Source: an uncultured Selenomonas sp. (GTDB lineage Bacteria > Bacillota > Negativicutes > Selenomonadales > Selenomonadaceae). From it: a stretch of DNA of 64,000 nt. The DNA is taken from contig CAJPOT010000005.1 in NCBI GenBank assembly GCA_905372355.1, forward strand, positions 62,001-126,000, in the 5' to 3' direction. Each line of letters opens with the position of its first letter. Position 1 is the first letter of the stretch. Below, in pieces: positions 7,628 to 16,978 of the stretch. A program made the translations under genes and the position numbers. The notes beneath the pieces are model-generated. The model ran no database searches. It was given only the letters and a program-made list of their open reading frames with translations, and was not told where the DNA came from.

Positions 7628-8704
7628 GTGAGATATGGGGTACGCAGTATTCTGGCGCTCCTTTTGGCGGGGCTTCTCGTCAGTGCCGCAGGCTGCGGCG
7701 ATGCGCCGCCCGAGAAGGCGAAGCCGCCGTTGGTGCGCACCGAGCGCGTCGAGACGAATGAGGCGGCGCACGCGGTCAACTATGCGGGCAGTGTGCGCGG
7801 CCGTTACGAGAAGAATCTGGCGTTCCAGGTAGGCGGCCGCGTCATCGCGCGTGCGGTCAACGTCGGCGACCGCGTGGAAGCGGGAGCGCCGCTCCTGCGC
7901 CTCGACGCCTCCGACATCGTGCAGAGGTCGAGGCAGGCCGACGCCGCAGTCGATGCAGCGAAGGCGCAGCTCGACCTCGCGGCGGCAAATGCGGCGCGCT
8001 ACCGCGAGCTTTACGCGGCCGAGGCCGTGCCCGCCGCCGTGCTCGACCAGTACGAGACTGCCTATGGGGCGGCGGCGGCGAGCTATCGGCAGGCGCTCGC
8101 CCAAGCGGCAGAGGGGCACAATGCCGTTTCCTATACGGAGCTTCTTGCCGATGCGCCCGGCGTGATTTCTGCCGTGGCAGCAGAGGCGGGACAGGTTGTC
8201 GCCGCAGGACAGACGGTCGTGACACTCGTCGAGTCGGGTGACCTTGAGGTCGAGATCGCCGTGCCCGAAGATCGTCTTGCCGATGTGCCGCCGGGCAAGG
8301 AAGTCGCCGTATCCTTCTGGGCGCTCGGCGCAGGCGTCGTTTCCGGCACGGTGCGCGAGGTCGCGCCGATGGCGGACGCCGTCTCGCGCACCTACCGCGT
8401 GCGCGTCTCTGTGCCCGCACCGCCGGCCGGCATGGCGCTCGGCATGACGGCGAATGTGGCTGTGGGACGGATGCCGACGGCAGCCGTGCGCCTGCCGCTC
8501 GCCGCCATCTACCAGACGGGCGGCAAACCTTCGGTCTGGCTCGTCGGCGCGGACAACAAGGTGTTCTTGCAGGAAGTTGCGGTCGACGGCTATGACGGCA
8601 ACGACGTGCTCGTCCGGGGACTTCCCGACGATGCGCTCGTCGTGACGGCGGGCGTCCACAAACTGCGCGAGGGCGACGAAGTGCGGACGGGGGATGCGCC
8701 ATGA
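7628..8704 (+). CDS. RND efflux periplasmic adaptor lipoprotein (HlyD/AcrA family)
   Basis: Membrane-fusion protein of 358 residues linking the RND pump to an outer-membrane channel. A lipoprotein signal ends at LVSAAGC. The lipoyl/barrel-sandwich halves are visible (FQVGGRVIARAVNVGDRVEAGAPLLRLD and DAPGVISAVAAEAGQVVAAGQTVVTL) around an Ala-rich alpha-hairpin, followed by a beta-barrel (VEIAVPEDRLADVPPGKEV). Start: GTG 7628 with AGAGGGGG at 7613-7620; longer readings would overlap the MarR gene. Its stop overlaps the RND start (ATGA at 8701-8704), indicating translational coupling. Confidence 0.9.
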   Translation: MRYGVRSILALLLAGLLVSAAGCGDAPPEKAKPPLVRTERVETNEAAHAVNYAGSVRGRYEKNLAFQVGGRVIARAVNVGDRVEAGAPLLRLDASDIVQRSRQADAAVDAAKAQLDLAAANAARYRELYAAEAVPAAVLDQYETAYGAAAASYRQALAQAAEGHNAVSYTELLADAPGVISAVAAEAGQVVAAGQTVVTLVESGDLEVEIAVPEDRLADVPPGKEVAVSFWALGAGVVSGTVREVAPMADAVSRTYRVRVSVPAPPAGMALGMTANVAVGRMPTAAVRLPLAAIYQTGGKPSVWLVGADNKVFLQEVAVDGYDGNDVLVRGLPDDALVVTAGVHKLREGDEVRTGDAP

Positions 8705-11700
8705 GGAATCTTACGGAAATCTCCCTTAAGCACAAGGGGCTCGTATGGTATTTCATTCTCGTCGTCTTTATCGGCGGCATTTTTTCCTACGGCAAGCTCG
8801 GTAGGATGGAAGATCCTGACTTCACGATCCGCCAGATGGTCGTATCCGTCGCCTGGCCGGGTGCGACAGCGCAGCAGATGGAAGAGCAGGTCACGGACAA
8901 ACTGGAGAAGAAGCTGCAGGATGTGCCGGGACTCAAGGAGCTCAAGAGCTATTCGCGCGAGGGACAGGCGGTCATCTATGTGACGCTGGACGACGCTGTG
9001 GCGAAGGAGGATATTCGTCCGACGTGGCGCGATGCACGCAATCTCTGCGAGGATGAGAAGCGCAGCCTGCCCACAGGCGTTTACGGCCCTTATTACAACG
9101 ACCGCTTCGACGATGTATTTGGCTCGGTCTACGCCGTAACGGGCGACGGCTGGTCCTACGAGGAGATGCGCGAGCAGGCGGAAAAGACGCGCCGCGCCCT
9201 GCTTGCGGTCGAAAATGTGCAGAAGGTCGAATTGATCGGCGTGCAGCCGGAGAAGATTTACGTCGAGGCCGCGCGCGAGCGTCTCGCGGAGCTTGGCATA
9301 CCGCCCGACGCGATCCTTTCTGCCATCCGTACGCAGGAAGAGATGACGCCGGCGGGCATGATCGAGACGCAGACGGACAACGTCTACGTGCGTGTCTCGG
9401 GCGCTTTCGACGACCTTGAGGCGATCCGCGCCCTGCCGATCGCCGCCGGCGGGCGCACCTTCCGACTCGGCGACGTCGCGAGCGTCACGCGCCGCTATGC
9501 CGAGCCGGCCGAGCCGAAGATGTACTTCAATGGCGAGCCTGCCGTGGGCATCGCCGTTTCCATGCGCCCGGGCGGTAACATCCTGACGCTCGGCAAGGAT
9601 TTGCAGAAGAAAATCGCCGCGCTCAAGGACGACTTGCCGCTCGGCTTGGAAATCCATCAGGTCTCCGACCAGCCGCAGGTCGTCGCAGAATCCATCGATG
9701 ATTTCGTCGACACGCTCAGAGAAGCCGTCATCATCGTGCTCGCCGTGAGCTTTCTGACGCTCGGCCTTCGTACGGGGTTCGTCGTCGCCTGCTGCATCCC
9801 GCTCGTACTGACGGGCGTCTTCCTCTTCATGTACGGTGCGGGCATCGACCTGCAGAAGGTGTCTTTGGGCGCGCTCATCATCTCCCTCGGGCTTCTGGTT
9901 GACGATGAGATCATCGCCGTCGAGATGATGAGCGTCAAGCTTGAAGAGGGGCTTGACCGCTTCAGCGCCGCCTCGCACGCCTTCCGTGCGACGGCGCTTC
10001 CGATGCTGACGGGCACGCTCATCACATGCGCGGGCTTCATCCCCGTCGCTTTCTCGAAGGGCATGGCGGCGGAGTTCTGCGCCTCGCTCTTTCCCGTCAT
10101 TGCCGCCGCGCTGCTGCTCTCTTGGATCGTCTCCGTCATGGTCGCCCCGCTCCTCGGCTATCACATCATCCGCATTGAGCCGAAGCGCGATGAAAAGGGC
10201 GAAGCCTTGCTCCATCAAGGCCGATTCTATCGCGTGTTTCGCCGCGTGCTGGAGGCATTTTTAGCACATCGCCGTCTCGTGCTCGGCGTGACGGCGCTCG
10301 TCTTCGCTGCATCCATCGCGCTTTTGGGCGCTTGCCGGCAGGACTTCTTCCCGCCGTCTTTGCGGCCTGAGATCATCGTCGAGATGCACCTTGCCGAAGG
10401 CTCTTCTATGAAGAACACGGACGGCGAGGCGAAGCGCTTTGCTGCTTTCCTCGACGGCCTTGCGGACGAGTACAGGAACTATTCCGTCTATGTGGGCGAA
10501 GGTGCGCCGCGCTTCGTGCTGACCTTTGAACCCGTCTTGGCTGCGGACAATTATGCGCAGTTCGTCATCGTCGCGAACGACAAGGAGTCACGCGAGGATT
10601 TGACGGCGAAGATCCGCACGGAGCTTTCCGAAAACTTCCCGAACGTGCGTGCAAATCTCAAGTTCATCCAGACGGGGCCGCCTGCAGCGTACCCCATCAT
10701 GCTGCGCGTCGAGGGAGAAGACAAGGAAAAAGTCATGTTGCTTGCCAATGAGGTTGCCGACCTCGTGGCGAGCGATGCGAACACGCGCGACGTGAACCTC
10801 GACTGGCAGGAAAAGAGCAAGGTTCTGCACCTCGCGCTCGATCAAGACAAGCTCAAGGCGCTCGGACTTTCGACGCAGATGGTGCAGCAGATGCTCTACA
10901 CGGAACTGGCGGGAGTGAAAGCGGCGGAACTCTACGAGGGCGACCGCACGGTGGACATTGTGCTGCGGCTCAGGGAGGAGGCGAGGGACGATCTCTCGCG
11001 CCTCGAAGAATTGCCGATCTACCTGCCGCAGGCAGGCTATGTGCCGCTCGCGCAGGTGGCGAAGATTTCCTATGACGCGGAAAACGGCATCATCTGGCGG
11101 CGCGACTTGAAGCCCGCCGTGACCGTACGCGCCGACATCATCGCGGGCACGCCGACGGATGCGGCGAAAAAAGCGTACGCGGCGACGAAGGAACTGCGCG
11201 AGAATCTTCCCGCAGGATATGCCATCGAGCCGGACGGAAGCCTTGCAGACAGCGAGGATTCGATGAAATATCTTCTCGTGCCCGTGCCCGCCATGATCTT
11301 CCTCATCATGACGCTTTTGATCTTCCAGGTGCGCGAAGGCCGTGCCATGCTCATCACACTCTTGACCGCTCCTTTGGGCATCATCGGCGTCGCCTGCGGC
11401 ATGTTCCTCACGGGCGAGCCGATCGGCTTCGTCGCCGACCTCGGCATCCTCGCGCTCTCGGGCATGATTATCCGCAACTCGGTCATCCTCATCGACCAGA
11501 TTCAGAAGCATATCAAGGCGGGCGAGTCGCCGTGGCAGGCGGTCATCGACTCGGCTGTTCTACGCTTTCGTCCCATCATGCTGACGGCTGCTGCTGCGAT
11601 CCTCGGCATGATTCCGCTGATGACGAGTTCTTTCTGGGGACCGATGGCGGTGGCGATAGCGAGCGGGCTTTCCGTGGCGACGGTATTGACGCTGCTCGTG

Positions 11701-11748
11701 CTGCCCGTCATGTACGTCACTGTCTATCGAGTGAAGCGGGAGACTTGA
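8701..11748 (+). CDS. RND efflux pump, AcrB/ACR_tran family
   Basis: Inner-membrane proton-driven drug/solute exporter, 1015 residues. N-terminal helix HKGLVWYFILVVFIGG is followed by the periplasmic porter (MVVSVAWPGATAQQMEEQV). The TM4 segment GLLVDDEIIAVEMM carries the adjacent acidic pair that relays protons. The second half repeats the plan, with a helix-rich C-terminus (GMIIRNSVILIDQI). It is 4 bp overlapped with the adaptor gene. No outer-membrane channel gene is in this operon; the nearest TolC-like gene in the window is at 35.5 kb. Substrate is not predictable. Confidence 0.92.
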   Translation: MRNLTEISLKHKGLVWYFILVVFIGGIFSYGKLGRMEDPDFTIRQMVVSVAWPGATAQQMEEQVTDKLEKKLQDVPGLKELKSYSREGQAVIYVTLDDAVAKEDIRPTWRDARNLCEDEKRSLPTGVYGPYYNDRFDDVFGSVYAVTGDGWSYEEMREQAEKTRRALLAVENVQKVELIGVQPEKIYVEAARERLAELGIPPDAILSAIRTQEEMTPAGMIETQTDNVYVRVSGAFDDLEAIRALPIAAGGRTFRLGDVASVTRRYAEPAEPKMYFNGEPAVGIAVSMRPGGNILTLGKDLQKKIAALKDDLPLGLEIHQVSDQPQVVAESIDDFVDTLREAVIIVLAVSFLTLGLRTGFVVACCIPLVLTGVFLFMYGAGIDLQKVSLGALIISLGLLVDDEIIAVEMMSVKLEEGLDRFSAASHAFRATALPMLTGTLITCAGFIPVAFSKGMAAEFCASLFPVIAAALLLSWIVSVMVAPLLGYHIIRIEPKRDEKGEALLHQGRFYRVFRRVLEAFLAHRRLVLGVTALVFAASIALLGACRQDFFPPSLRPEIIVEMHLAEGSSMKNTDGEAKRFAAFLDGLADEYRNYSVYVGEGAPRFVLTFEPVLAADNYAQFVIVANDKESREDLTAKIRTELSENFPNVRANLKFIQTGPPAAYPIMLRVEGEDKEKVMLLANEVADLVASDANTRDVNLDWQEKSKVLHLALDQDKLKALGLSTQMVQQMLYTELAGVKAAELYEGDRTVDIVLRLREEARDDLSRLEELPIYLPQAGYVPLAQVAKISYDAENGIIWRRDLKPAVTVRADIIAGTPTDAAKKAYAATKELRENLPAGYAIEPDGSLADSEDSMKYLLVPVPAMIFLIMTLLIFQVREGRAMLITLLTAPLGIIGVACGMFLTGEPIGFVADLGILALSGMIIRNSVILIDQIQKHIKAGESPWQAVIDSAVLRFRPIMLTAAAAILGMIPLMTSSFWGPMAVAIASGLSVATVLTLLVLPVMYVTVYRVKRET

Positions 11749-11773
11749 AAAGAAAAAATACGATCCCCAACTC

Positions 11774-11802
11774 TGGACTTTTGTACTAATATGTGATATA
11801 TT
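11774..11802 (+). promoter_or_regulatory. Promoter of the diguanylate cyclase gene
   Basis: TGGACT at 11774-11779, 17-bp spacer, TATATT at 11797-11802, 75 bp before the start codon at 11877. Confidence 0.55.
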
Positions 11803-11876
11803 ATGGCAAAAGGGTCTTGTGTCTTGCAGGAATGACGGACGGAAGGCTTTCGTAGTCGGCAGTGAGAGGGCGGTGC

Positions 11877-13823
11877 ATGGCAATGTTGGGGAAAAGAGGG
11901 CGCAGAGCGGAGCATGACTTTCTGCGCATTCTTGCGCTCGCAGCTGTTCTCTTCGTCCTCGCCGCCTCCTTGCCGAAGGCCTTGCCTGCAGTCGCCGCGC
12001 ATGGACTTTCCTTGGATTCCCATGAGATGGCAGGCTTTTCCCTGCAGCATTCTGCTAAAGAGGAAGCTGAGCCTACGGAACTGCACTATTGGCAGAGCGC
12101 GAACCTTCCGGACGAGGGAGAAATGCAGGAACTTCTGCAGGAGGCGCAGAATGGTGCCGAAGGATGGAAGTGTGTGACTTATCCCGCACAGCCGCTCCTT
12201 TCGAGCGAGACGCGCTATGTCTATCTGACAACGAGTCTGCCCGAAGAGGGGTACAGCGGCACGGGTTTGTTCTTCAAGACGACGAACCAGTCGGTTCGTC
12301 TGTGGCTCGATGGCAAGCTCCTTTACGAATACGGTTCGATGGAGGACGGTGACTACAGCTACGGCACGCGCTGGCATCTCGTTCCTCTGCCGGAAGGCTA
12401 TGCGGGGAAGACACTGACCGTCGGAATGCATTCTTTCAGCACGGTCGATCTCGGCCGCTTCGACCACCTGTGTCTGCGCGACATGCGTGCGAGCGTGGCG
12501 GAGCTTTTCTTCGCCGATCTGCCCTTCGTCTTCGGACTTTCTTTGATCTTCATGATGGGGGCGATCGTCGCCATCTATAGCTGCACCTTGCGCCGCAACC
12601 GAGGCGCCTACGTCTTTCTGCTGCTGTTCTTCCTCGTCTACGGCGTCTGGATGGTCAGCGTGATGAACGCGAGGTATTTCCTTTTCGATTCGCCGCGTTT
12701 CTGGTGGTTCGTGCAGCTTACGACAGTGTATGGCATAGCGATCCTGGCTTTTCAGTTTCTCGCGGGCTTCCTGCCCGCCGCGCAGCGCCGCACGATGCGC
12801 CTTTTGTCCGTACCCTTCGTGATCCTTCTAGTTGCTTCTGCTCTCGGCGAGGTCTTCGTCGCACGCGGCAGTTTCTTCACCTGCATGAACTTTTACTATC
12901 CGCTGGCGGCCATCTTTACGCCGTGGGCGAGCCTCTTGCTCTGGCGCGAGGCGAAGCGCGGCAACGAATACTGCCGCACGGCGCTCGTGCCGCTCCTCGC
13001 GATTGCGCCGCTCGGGCTTTTCGACGGACTTTGGTTTCAGTACCATCTGTTTGCGTGGGACACGTACATCACGCCTTTCGCGCTGCTGTCCTTCGTCGTC
13101 TTCGTCCTGAGCACGATTCGCATGCGCATTCGCGATGAGGTGCGCAGCGAAGCGGTGCAGAAGTCTCTGGAGAATGAAATTGTCGAGGCGAAGGAAAAAG
13201 CGCAGATCGATCCCTTGACGCGCTGCTTCAACCGCTACAAGTTCAACGATACGTTCCCCGAATGGGTGAAGGTGGCGCAGAATACAGACGGACATCTCGC
13301 GTTCATGATCCTCGACATCGATTTTTTTAAGCGCGTGAATGACGACTATGGACACGATGAGGGGGATCATGTGCTGCGCTCCTTTGCCGGGGTTCTGCAC
13401 ACTTCGCTCGACCGTCGTCACCTTCTGGTTCGCTGGGGCGGTGAGGAATTCGTCATTCTCTGCCTGCACTATTCACTGAAAGAGGCGGAAACCTTCGCCA
13501 ATCATCTGCGCGAGCGGATCGCACAGGCGCCGATCTGCAACTACCGTCCCATCCAGTGCAGCATCGGCGTTTCGCGCTGGCATGGCGTGCAGAAGGACAC
13601 GATGGAGGCGCTCTTGAAGCGTGCGGACGATGCGCTCTATCGGGCGAAGCAGGAAGGGCGCAACTGCGTGCGCATCGAGCAGATGGAAAGCCCGTCGCCC
13701 GATGGCGAGAGGTCAGAATGTGCGGAAGGCTCTCTGCTCGACAGCGAGAAGACGGAAGGCACCGAGAATCCGATGGCTGCCGGCGAGCGTGCGGAGTGCG
13801 CCGAAAGCGTGCCCGTGCATTGA
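11877..13823 (+). CDS. Membrane diguanylate cyclase (7TM sensor + GGDEF)
   Basis: Makes cyclic di-GMP from two GTP. The 648-residue protein has an N-terminal signal/TM helix, an extracytoplasmic beta-rich domain (to about residue 215, with WLDGKLLYEYGSM resembling the 7TMR-DISM carbohydrate-like fold), about seven helices to residue 420, a short coiled coil, then GGDEF at about 445-600. The active loop reads RWGGEEF, so it should be catalytic, and DIDFFKRVNDDYGHDEGD is the Mg/GTP site. The tail after the domain holds two diverged GER-ECAE copies. ATG 11877 with GAGAGGG at 11864-11870 is preferred over GTG 11862. Single gene with its own promoter. Confidence 0.88.
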   Translation: MAMLGKRGRRAEHDFLRILALAAVLFVLAASLPKALPAVAAHGLSLDSHEMAGFSLQHSAKEEAEPTELHYWQSANLPDEGEMQELLQEAQNGAEGWKCVTYPAQPLLSSETRYVYLTTSLPEEGYSGTGLFFKTTNQSVRLWLDGKLLYEYGSMEDGDYSYGTRWHLVPLPEGYAGKTLTVGMHSFSTVDLGRFDHLCLRDMRASVAELFFADLPFVFGLSLIFMMGAIVAIYSCTLRRNRGAYVFLLLFFLVYGVWMVSVMNARYFLFDSPRFWWFVQLTTVYGIAILAFQFLAGFLPAAQRRTMRLLSVPFVILLVASALGEVFVARGSFFTCMNFYYPLAAIFTPWASLLLWREAKRGNEYCRTALVPLLAIAPLGLFDGLWFQYHLFAWDTYITPFALLSFVVFVLSTIRMRIRDEVRSEAVQKSLENEIVEAKEKAQIDPLTRCFNRYKFNDTFPEWVKVAQNTDGHLAFMILDIDFFKRVNDDYGHDEGDHVLRSFAGVLHTSLDRRHLLVRWGGEEFVILCLHYSLKEAETFANHLRERIAQAPICNYRPIQCSIGVSRWHGVQKDTMEALLKRADDALYRAKQEGRNCVRIEQMESPSPDGERSECAEGSLLDSEKTEGTENPMAAGERAECAESVPVH

Positions 13824-13850
13824 GCAGGAAAACAAGAGTCACATGGAGAA

Positions 13851-13998
13851 ATAACAGGGGTCGGCTGTATGCCGCGAAGGTTCGCAAAAAGCGTCTTCGC
13901 GCTGCAGGCGGCTCCTGTTTGCTGTTTTGGGCAGACGCCGATCAGACGGGGATTCCCGCTGATACATTCGGGGAGGAGACTCCCGAGGAGAAAGGAAA
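13851..13998 (+). other. Structured leader/terminator region before yhdT-panF
   Basis: Between the diguanylate cyclase stop and yhdT there is a nested inverted repeat: AACAGG near 13853 pairs with CCTGTT near 13915, and CGCGAAG near 13874 pairs with CTTCGCG near 13894, followed by a T-rich patch. A second hairpin (GGGGAG/CTCCC near 13970-13985) ends just before the ribosome site of yhdT. The first could terminate the upstream transcript. The second could affect panF translation. No known riboswitch class is recognised. Confidence 0.4.
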
Positions 13999-14006
13999 AT
14001 CATACA

Positions 14007-14282
14007 ATGACAAGAAAAGAGAAGTACCACCAGGTAAGGCGCGAGGCCATAGCCACAGGACTGGCACTCGCCGCGCTCATCGTCTATTGGCTCTTCGCCG
14101 GTTTTGGCACGGCGAATTTTCTTGACAATAGCATCCGCATCGCGGGGTTGCCGCTCTGGGTCGTCCTTGGCACGTTCGGCACATGGGCGATGGCGCTCGT
14201 CATCGTCACACTCCTGCTGCGCTTCGTCTTCCGCGATATGCCGCTCGACGATGAGGAGAGGCAAAAGGGGGGCGAGGCATGA
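14007..14282 (+). CDS. yhdT: YhdT-family small membrane protein (DUF997)
   Basis: A 91-residue membrane protein with two hydrophobic helices (TGLALAALIVYWLFAGFG and PLWVVLGTFGTWAMALVIV) and a charged tail MPLDDEERQKGG. In many genomes a small YhdT/DUF997 gene precedes panF, as here, where its stop overlaps the panF start by 4 bp. It is thought to accompany the sodium symporter; its exact role is not established. ATG 14007 with GAGGAGAAAGGA just upstream is preferred over an earlier start at 13869, which would add a non-conserved arginine-rich leader. Confidence 0.8.
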   Translation: MTRKEKYHQVRREAIATGLALAALIVYWLFAGFGTANFLDNSIRIAGLPLWVVLGTFGTWAMALVIVTLLLRFVFRDMPLDDEERQKGGEA

Positions 14283-15763
14283 TGGAAAAGCTCTCGCTCC
14301 TATTGCCGCTCCTCGCCTTCATGGGGTTGATGCTCGCCGTCAGCTTCGCCGTGCGCGTGCGCAGGGAAAAGGAAGGCGCGGGCTTCGTCTCGCAGTACTT
14401 CATCGGCAACCGTGCGATCGGTGGCTTCGTGCTCGCCATGACGACGGTCGCGACGTACAGCTCCGTCAGCTCGTTCGTCGGCGGTCCCGGCATGGCGTGG
14501 AAGGTCGGCTTTGGCTGGATCTACATGGCGGTCGTGCAGGTCACGGCGATCTTCCTCGTGCTCGGCATCTTCGGCAAGCGCGTCGCGCTCCTCTCGCGCC
14601 GGCTTGATGCCGTGACCATCGTCGACATCATCCGCGCACGTTTCGGCTCGGATGCGCTCGCGAACCTTTCCGCATTCGTCATCGTGCTGTTCTTTCTCGG
14701 CACGATGACGGCGCAGTTCGTCGGCGGTGCGAAGCTCTTCGAGGCGGTCACGGGCTACAGCTACTTGACGGGACTCGTGCTTTTCGGCGCCGTCGTCGTC
14801 CTCTACACGGCGATCGGCGGCTTCCGCGCCGTCGCCTTGACCGACACGCTGTGCGCCGTCATGATGATGGTCGGCATCGTACTGCTCTTTTACTTCGTGC
14901 TTGAGGCGGGCGGCGGTTACCGGGCAATCCTAGAGACGATCGAGCGCGAGCATCCGGCGATGCTCACGCCTCTGTCCGCCGGCGACATGCCGCTCGGCCT
15001 CTACTTCACGCAGTGGCTGCTCGTCGGCATCTGCACGATTGCGCTGCCGCAGTCCGTCGTGCGCGGCATCAGCTACCGCGATACGCGCGGACTGCATCAG
15101 GCGATGCTCATCGGCACGTTCGTCATCGGCTTCATGAACATCGGCATCAATTTCACGGGCATCCTCGCACACGGCATTCTGACGGGTCCCGTGACGGACT
15201 ACGGCACGGTCGACAACATCATTCCGCAGGCAATCGCACGCTCGATGCCGCCCGAACTCGCGAGCATCGCCATCATCGGCCCTCTGGCGGCGTCGATCTC
15301 GACGATCTCGGGGCTTCTGATCGTCGCTTCGTCGGCGATCATCAAGGACGTCTACATGCACGAAAAGATGAAGAAGGGGCGCGTCCCCTCGATGCGTCGC
15401 CTGCGCCTCCTGTCCATGACCTCGACCGTCATCATCGGCGCGCTCGTCTTCTTCCTTGCGGCCTCGCCGCCGAATCTCATCTGGCTCATCAACATGTTCG
15501 CCTTCGGCGGACTTGAGACGGCGTTCCTCTGGGTCATGCTCTTCGGCCTTTACTGGCGGCGCGCCAACAAGGCGGGCGCGATGCTCTCCATGGCGGGCGG
15601 CACCGTCGTCTACTGCGCGGCGCAGGCACTGAAGATTCATGTATTCGGACTGCATCCCATCGTACTGGGGCTTTCGTCTTCGCTCGCATTCTTCCTGCTC
15701 GGCACGTATCTGGGCAAGCCGACCGCCGCAGAAAGGCTTCGCGTGTTCTTCCCCGACAAATAA
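14279..15763 (+). CDS. panF: Sodium/pantothenate symporter PanF
   Basis: Sodium-coupled uptake of pantothenate (vitamin B5), the precursor of coenzyme A. It is a 494-residue SSS-family transporter with about 13 hydrophobic helices. Family marks include FIGNRAIGGFVLAMTTVATYSSVSSFVGGPG near the start and VSRGISY-type sequence (VVRGISYRDT) with AASISTISGLLIVASSAIIKD later, the usual sodium-site helix. The start ATGATGG overlaps the yhdT stop, and the paired YhdT partner supports PanF over proline or other SSS carriers. Confidence 0.87.
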   Translation: MMEKLSLLLPLLAFMGLMLAVSFAVRVRREKEGAGFVSQYFIGNRAIGGFVLAMTTVATYSSVSSFVGGPGMAWKVGFGWIYMAVVQVTAIFLVLGIFGKRVALLSRRLDAVTIVDIIRARFGSDALANLSAFVIVLFFLGTMTAQFVGGAKLFEAVTGYSYLTGLVLFGAVVVLYTAIGGFRAVALTDTLCAVMMMVGIVLLFYFVLEAGGGYRAILETIEREHPAMLTPLSAGDMPLGLYFTQWLLVGICTIALPQSVVRGISYRDTRGLHQAMLIGTFVIGFMNIGINFTGILAHGILTGPVTDYGTVDNIIPQAIARSMPPELASIAIIGPLAASISTISGLLIVASSAIIKDVYMHEKMKKGRVPSMRRLRLLSMTSTVIIGALVFFLAASPPNLIWLINMFAFGGLETAFLWVMLFGLYWRRANKAGAMLSMAGGTVVYCAAQALKIHVFGLHPIVLGLSSSLAFFLLGTYLGKPTAAERLRVFFPDK

Positions 15764-15814
15764 ATCCGCTTTGCGGCCATCTCGCGCCGCCTTCGTATGA
15801 AAGGAAGGTTTCCC

Positions 15815-16978
15815 ATGCGCTTCATCCATACCGCCGATTGGCACCTCGGGCGGCTCTTCTTCGGCCGCCATCTGACGGACGATCAGGCGCGCGTCCTCGA
15901 CGAGCTTGTGCATCTCGCGAGAGACGCACGCGCCGAGGCCGTCGTCATTGCGGGCGACATCTATGATCGCGCCGTGCCGCCCGTCGAGGCGGTCGAACTC
16001 TTCGACGAGGTGCTCTCCCGCCTTTTGCTCGACGAAAAGCTCAAAGTGCTCTATATCGCGGGCAACCACGACAGCGCTGTGCGCCTCGGCTTCGGCAGCC
16101 GCCTCCTTGCAGGGGGCGGCGTTTTTGTCGCGGGGCAGCTGCAGGCGGATGTCGCTCCCGTCATCTTGGACGACGCGCACGGCAAGGTCGCCTTTTCGCT
16201 CCTGCCCTACATGGAACCGGCGACGGTGCGCTTCGCCTACGGCGAGGCGGCGAAAGATCTCGCGGGCTTCGACGAGGCGACTTCGTTCGCCGTCGCACGC
16301 GCGGCGGTGCTCGTGCCTGAGGGCTGCCGCAGCGTCGCCGTCGCTCACGCCTTCATTGCGGGCGGCTCATCGTCGGATTCGGAGCGGCCGCTTTCCGTCG
16401 GCGGTTCGGACAGCGTGAGTCCCGCGTGCTTCGCGCCCTTTTCCTACACGGCGCTCGGGCATCTGCACGCGCCGCAGCAGGCGGGGGCGGCGAACATCCG
16501 CTATGCAGGCTCGCTCATGAAGTATTCGTTCAGCGAGGCGGGGCAGAGGAAGGGGGCGACCATCGTCGACCTCGCCGCCGACGGCTCTGTGACGATTGAG
16601 GAAGCCGCGCTCGCCGCGCCGCACGACCTCCAAGTCGTGCGCGGCACGCTTCAGGAAATCCTCGAAGACCGCGAGTGTTTCCCGCAGAGTGAGGACTATA
16701 CGGCCGTCGAGCTTATGGACAAGGGACCGGTGCTCGACGCGCACGGCAAACTCAGCCGCATCTATCCGAATGTCCTGCAGGTCACGCGCCCGGGACTCAT
16801 GGAGCAGGCGGGCGCTCTGCGCGAGCAGGGCAGGAAGAAGCTGGAGCGTCCCGACGACGTGCTCTTCGGTGAGTTCTTTGCCGATATGACGGGCGAGACG
16901 CTCGACGAGGCGCAGAAGAAGGAGCTTTTTGATGTGCTCGAAGAGTTGCTGCGCGAGGAAAGGGAGGCGAAGATATGA
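15815..16978 (+). CDS. sbcD: Exonuclease subunit SbcD (Mre11 family)
   Basis: Nuclease subunit of SbcCD, which cleaves hairpins and processes double-strand ends. The calcineurin-like phosphoesterase motifs are in order: HTADWHLG, VIAGDIYDRA, GNHDS, and GHLHAPQ, which together bind two Mn ions. Length 387 residues is normal. ATG 15815 has AAGGAAGG at 15801-15808; an ATG at 15797 lies upstream of this site and is not favoured. The stop overlaps the sbcC start by 4 bp, giving the standard coupled sbcDC operon. Confidence 0.94.
   Translation: MRFIHTADWHLGRLFFGRHLTDDQARVLDELVHLARDARAEAVVIAGDIYDRAVPPVEAVELFDEVLSRLLLDEKLKVLYIAGNHDSAVRLGFGSRLLAGGGVFVAGQLQADVAPVILDDAHGKVAFSLLPYMEPATVRFAYGEAAKDLAGFDEATSFAVARAAVLVPEGCRSVAVAHAFIAGGSSSDSERPLSVGGSDSVSPACFAPFSYTALGHLHAPQQAGAANIRYAGSLMKYSFSEAGQRKGATIVDLAADGSVTIEEAALAAPHDLQVVRGTLQEILEDRECFPQSEDYTAVELMDKGPVLDAHGKLSRIYPNVLQVTRPGLMEQAGALREQGRKKLERPDDVLFGEFFADMTGETLDEAQKKELFDVLEELLREEREAKI

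Noticed and set aside
8590..10218. Long antisense open frame (542 codons) over the RND pump gene
   Set aside because: It is composed of Arg/Asp/His-rich low-complexity sequence that mirrors the GC-rich coding strand, has no ribosome site, and the sense gene is clearly an RND pump.
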